Source of the DNA: an uncultured Clostridia bacterium
Lineage (GTDB): Bacteria; Bacillota; Clostridia; Christensenellales; UBA1242
Direction of reading: 5' to 3'
DNA length: 14,310 bases
Assembly (NCBI GenBank): GCA_946487985.1
Contig: CAMLUY010000011.1
Coordinates: 1 to 14,310 of the forward strand
Positions 13,000 to 14,310 of this stretch are shown here, piece after piece. Numbering within the stretch: position 1 is the stretch's first letter; the number at the start of each line of letters is the position of its first letter. Below the pieces are notes generated by a model. That model ran no database searches. It was not told the DNA's origin and saw only the letters and a program-made list of their open reading frames with translations. Both the position numbers and the translations under genes were made by a program.

Positions 13000-14179
13000 A
13001 CTTGTTGTTGATAAATTCACTCATCTCGCTTGCAATCCCAATCTTGCCGTACCTGTCATTTATCACTTTGACAGCATCTGTAAAATCTGGCTTTGCGCTG
13101 TCAAACATAGACAGCTGCCTGACAGACGCACTGCTCAAACATGACCCTTTTATCCTTATTGCTCGGACAGGATAGTTATATTTCCATATACTGTCAATAA
13201 TAGCTATGCAGCCCTTTGCAATGTCGTCAATATTGTTTGTCGGAACGCACTTTCTGCTTTTGTGAAAGGTCTTCAAATCCTTGGTTTTCACTGTTGCCGA
13301 AAGCACTCCTGCAAGCGAGCCGTGCTTTTTCAGCCGCAGCGACACCTTTTGCGCTAAAAAATATACAACCTTTTTGATTTCATCTCTGTCAATTACATCG
13401 CGAAGTGTAGTCGTGCCATTGCCAACGCTCTTTGGTGGCGGCAATTTGTAGTAATCAAGCACAGGGTCTTCACGAATGCCCAAAAGGTCTTGTTTCAGCC
13501 GCAGTCCTGTAATACCCATCACAGACTCAATATACCCATCATCAAGTCCCACAAAATCTCCAATGGTATTGATGTCAATCGACGCAAACTTTTTTTCAAG
13601 TCGCCGGCCAATGCCAACAATCGATGACAGCGGCAGGGGATAGACCATATCTTTGTACTCATCAGGCGAAATCACTGTGGTAAAATCAGGCTTACGCATG
13701 TCAGAACCAAGCTTTGCAAAAAGCTTTGAAAAAGACACTCCAACAGACACAGTTATATTGAACTTTTTCTTAACCCTCGCCCTGATTTCATCGGCAATTT
13801 GCACTCCGCTTTTGCCAAGATATTTTACGCTTCCTGTCACATCAAGCCAGCACTCATCAAGCCCAAGCGGCTCAACAAAGTTGGTGTATTCAAGGTACAA
13901 CTGGTGCAGCTCTTTACTGATGTCTTCGTACAAATCATAGTGTGGCGCAAGGCATACAAGCTGTGGGCACAGCGCTTTGGCTTCGCCAATGACCTGACCA
14001 GTCTTTACCCCAAACTTTTTCGCAATCTCGTTTTTTGCAAGTATTATGCCGTTTCTCTTTTCAGGATTGCCTGTCACTGCAACAGGCATCCCGGCAAGCT
14101 CTGGCCTTGACGCACATTCGACAGAAGCAAAAAAATTATTTACATCTGAATGCAAAATAACCCTTTCTTTCGTTTGCAT
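12983..14179 (-). CDS. dinB: Y-family translesion DNA polymerase (DNA polymerase IV type)
   Basis: A 398-aa error-prone polymerase that bypasses template lesions. Palm motif HSDVNNFFASVE (10-21) has catalytic D12 and steric-gate F17. LDECWLDVTG (107-116) has the catalytic pair D108-E109. SVGVSFSKLFAKLGSDMRKP (145-164) follows, then helix-hairpin-helix and little-finger regions. QLSMFD (355-360) is a beta-clamp-binding motif (family QLxLF), after which there is an extra 38-residue tail. The HSD.NNF.ASVE and DECWLDVTGS spellings match the Clostridia-type DinB. The start follows AAGGAG at 5 nt. No LexA/DinR box was obvious in the 44-bp divergent region. C110 and W111 replace the AY of E. coli DEAYLD, normal for this subgroup. 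Confidence 0.95.
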   Translation of the reverse strand: MQTKERVILHSDVNNFFASVECASRPELAGMPVAVTGNPEKRNGIILAKNEIAKKFGVKTGQVIGEAKALCPQLVCLAPHYDLYEDISKELHQLYLEYTNFVEPLGLDECWLDVTGSVKYLGKSGVQIADEIRARVKKKFNITVSVGVSFSKLFAKLGSDMRKPDFTTVISPDEYKDMVYPLPLSSIVGIGRRLEKKFASIDINTIGDFVGLDDGYIESVMGITGLRLKQDLLGIREDPVLDYYKLPPPKSVGNGTTTLRDVIDRDEIKKVVYFLAQKVSLRLKKHGSLAGVLSATVKTKDLKTFHKSRKCVPTNNIDDIAKGCIAIIDSIWKYNYPVRAIRIKGSCLSSASVRQLSMFDSAKPDFTDAVKVINDRYGKIGIASEMSEFINNKSHPQE

Positions 14180-14203
14180 CGCCGCTCCTTTTTATTGTAT
14201 AAT
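14174..14203 (+). promoter_or_regulatory. Candidate promoter of the plus-strand gene at the window end
   Basis: TTGCAT (14174-14179), an 18-bp spacer and TATAAT (14198-14203). It overlaps the dinB start codon and ribosome binding site. The expected start near 14209 leaves a leader of about 15 nt with GTGAGG just before the ATG. Confidence 0.5.
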
Positions 14204-14223
14204 AGGTAAAACTGTGAGGTTTT

Positions 14224-14310
14224 ATGCAAACGCAAACACCAAAAGCCGACATTGGCAAATTCACCAACTTTTACTGCGACGGCATAGCCAGCGCGCTTGA
14301 TGAATTCATT
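14224..14310 (+). CDS. Start of an unidentified gene (3' truncated by window edge)
   Basis: Only 29 codons are visible (MQTQTPKADIGKFTNFYCDG...). The ATG is preceded by TGTGAGG at about 5 nt and a plausible promoter, and the frame stays open to the window end. There are too few residues to name a family. No signal peptide is visible. It diverges from dinB with 44 bp between the start codons. Confidence 0.6.
   Translation, partial: MQTQTPKADIGKFTNFYCDGIASALDEFI

Noticed and set aside
1..14310. CRISPR array, tRNA, rRNA, insertion sequence or phage integration signals
   Set aside because: No direct repeats with spacers, no cloverleaf or CCA ends, no transposase or integrase frames, and no flanking duplications found by eye.

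Overview
The window looks like chromosomal DNA from a low-to-moderate G+C Gram-positive bacterium, probably an uncultured Clostridia-like Bacillota. The pointers are AT-rich intergenic DNA, strong AGGAGG-type ribosome binding sites, sigma-A type TTGACA/TATAAT promoters, many hairpin-plus-T terminators, MinD with a MinE (as in Clostridia), an L13-type ribosomal leader and a Clostridia-type DinB. The standard genetic code fits every gene. I see no IS element, phage gene, CRISPR array, tRNA or rRNA. The taxonomic placement is inference.

Layout. (1) 1-444: the 3' end of an MreB-like actin gene, closed by a terminator. (2) 579-1611: minD-minE, the oscillating division-site selection pair, with its own promoter and a bidirectional terminator shared with the opposing operon. 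(3) 7521 back to 1726, minus strand: a two-gene operon for a 406-aa single-pass membrane protein with a long charged cytoplasmic tail and a 1519-aa exported protein. The large protein is built from six tandem ~190-220 aa beta-rich modules plus two InlB-type (Listeria-Bacteroides) repeats. A consensus promoter about 250 nt upstream gives this operon a long leader. (4) 7973-8650: an orphan 225-aa soluble helical protein with an unusually good promoter and ribosome binding site. (5) 8849-9702: rplM-rpsI behind a structured leader that can pair up to the rplM Shine-Dalgarno. (6) 9854-10768: a TrxB-like flavoprotein that keeps the redox CxxC but lacks the usual NADPH-phosphate-binding HRR motif. 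(7) 11651-10860, minus: a seven-helix YwaF/TMEM164-type membrane protein. (8) 12781-11954, minus: a DegV fatty-acid-binding protein. (9) 14179-12983, minus: a Y-family DNA polymerase (DinB). (10) 14224 to the window end: the start of an unidentified plus-strand gene that diverges from dinB.

Most of the window is housekeeping: cell shape, division, ribosome, thiol redox, lipid handling and lesion bypass. The accessory and least-described part is the 5.8-kb surface operon in section 3. Its modular repeat protein and membrane partner are the best candidates here for something not yet described.
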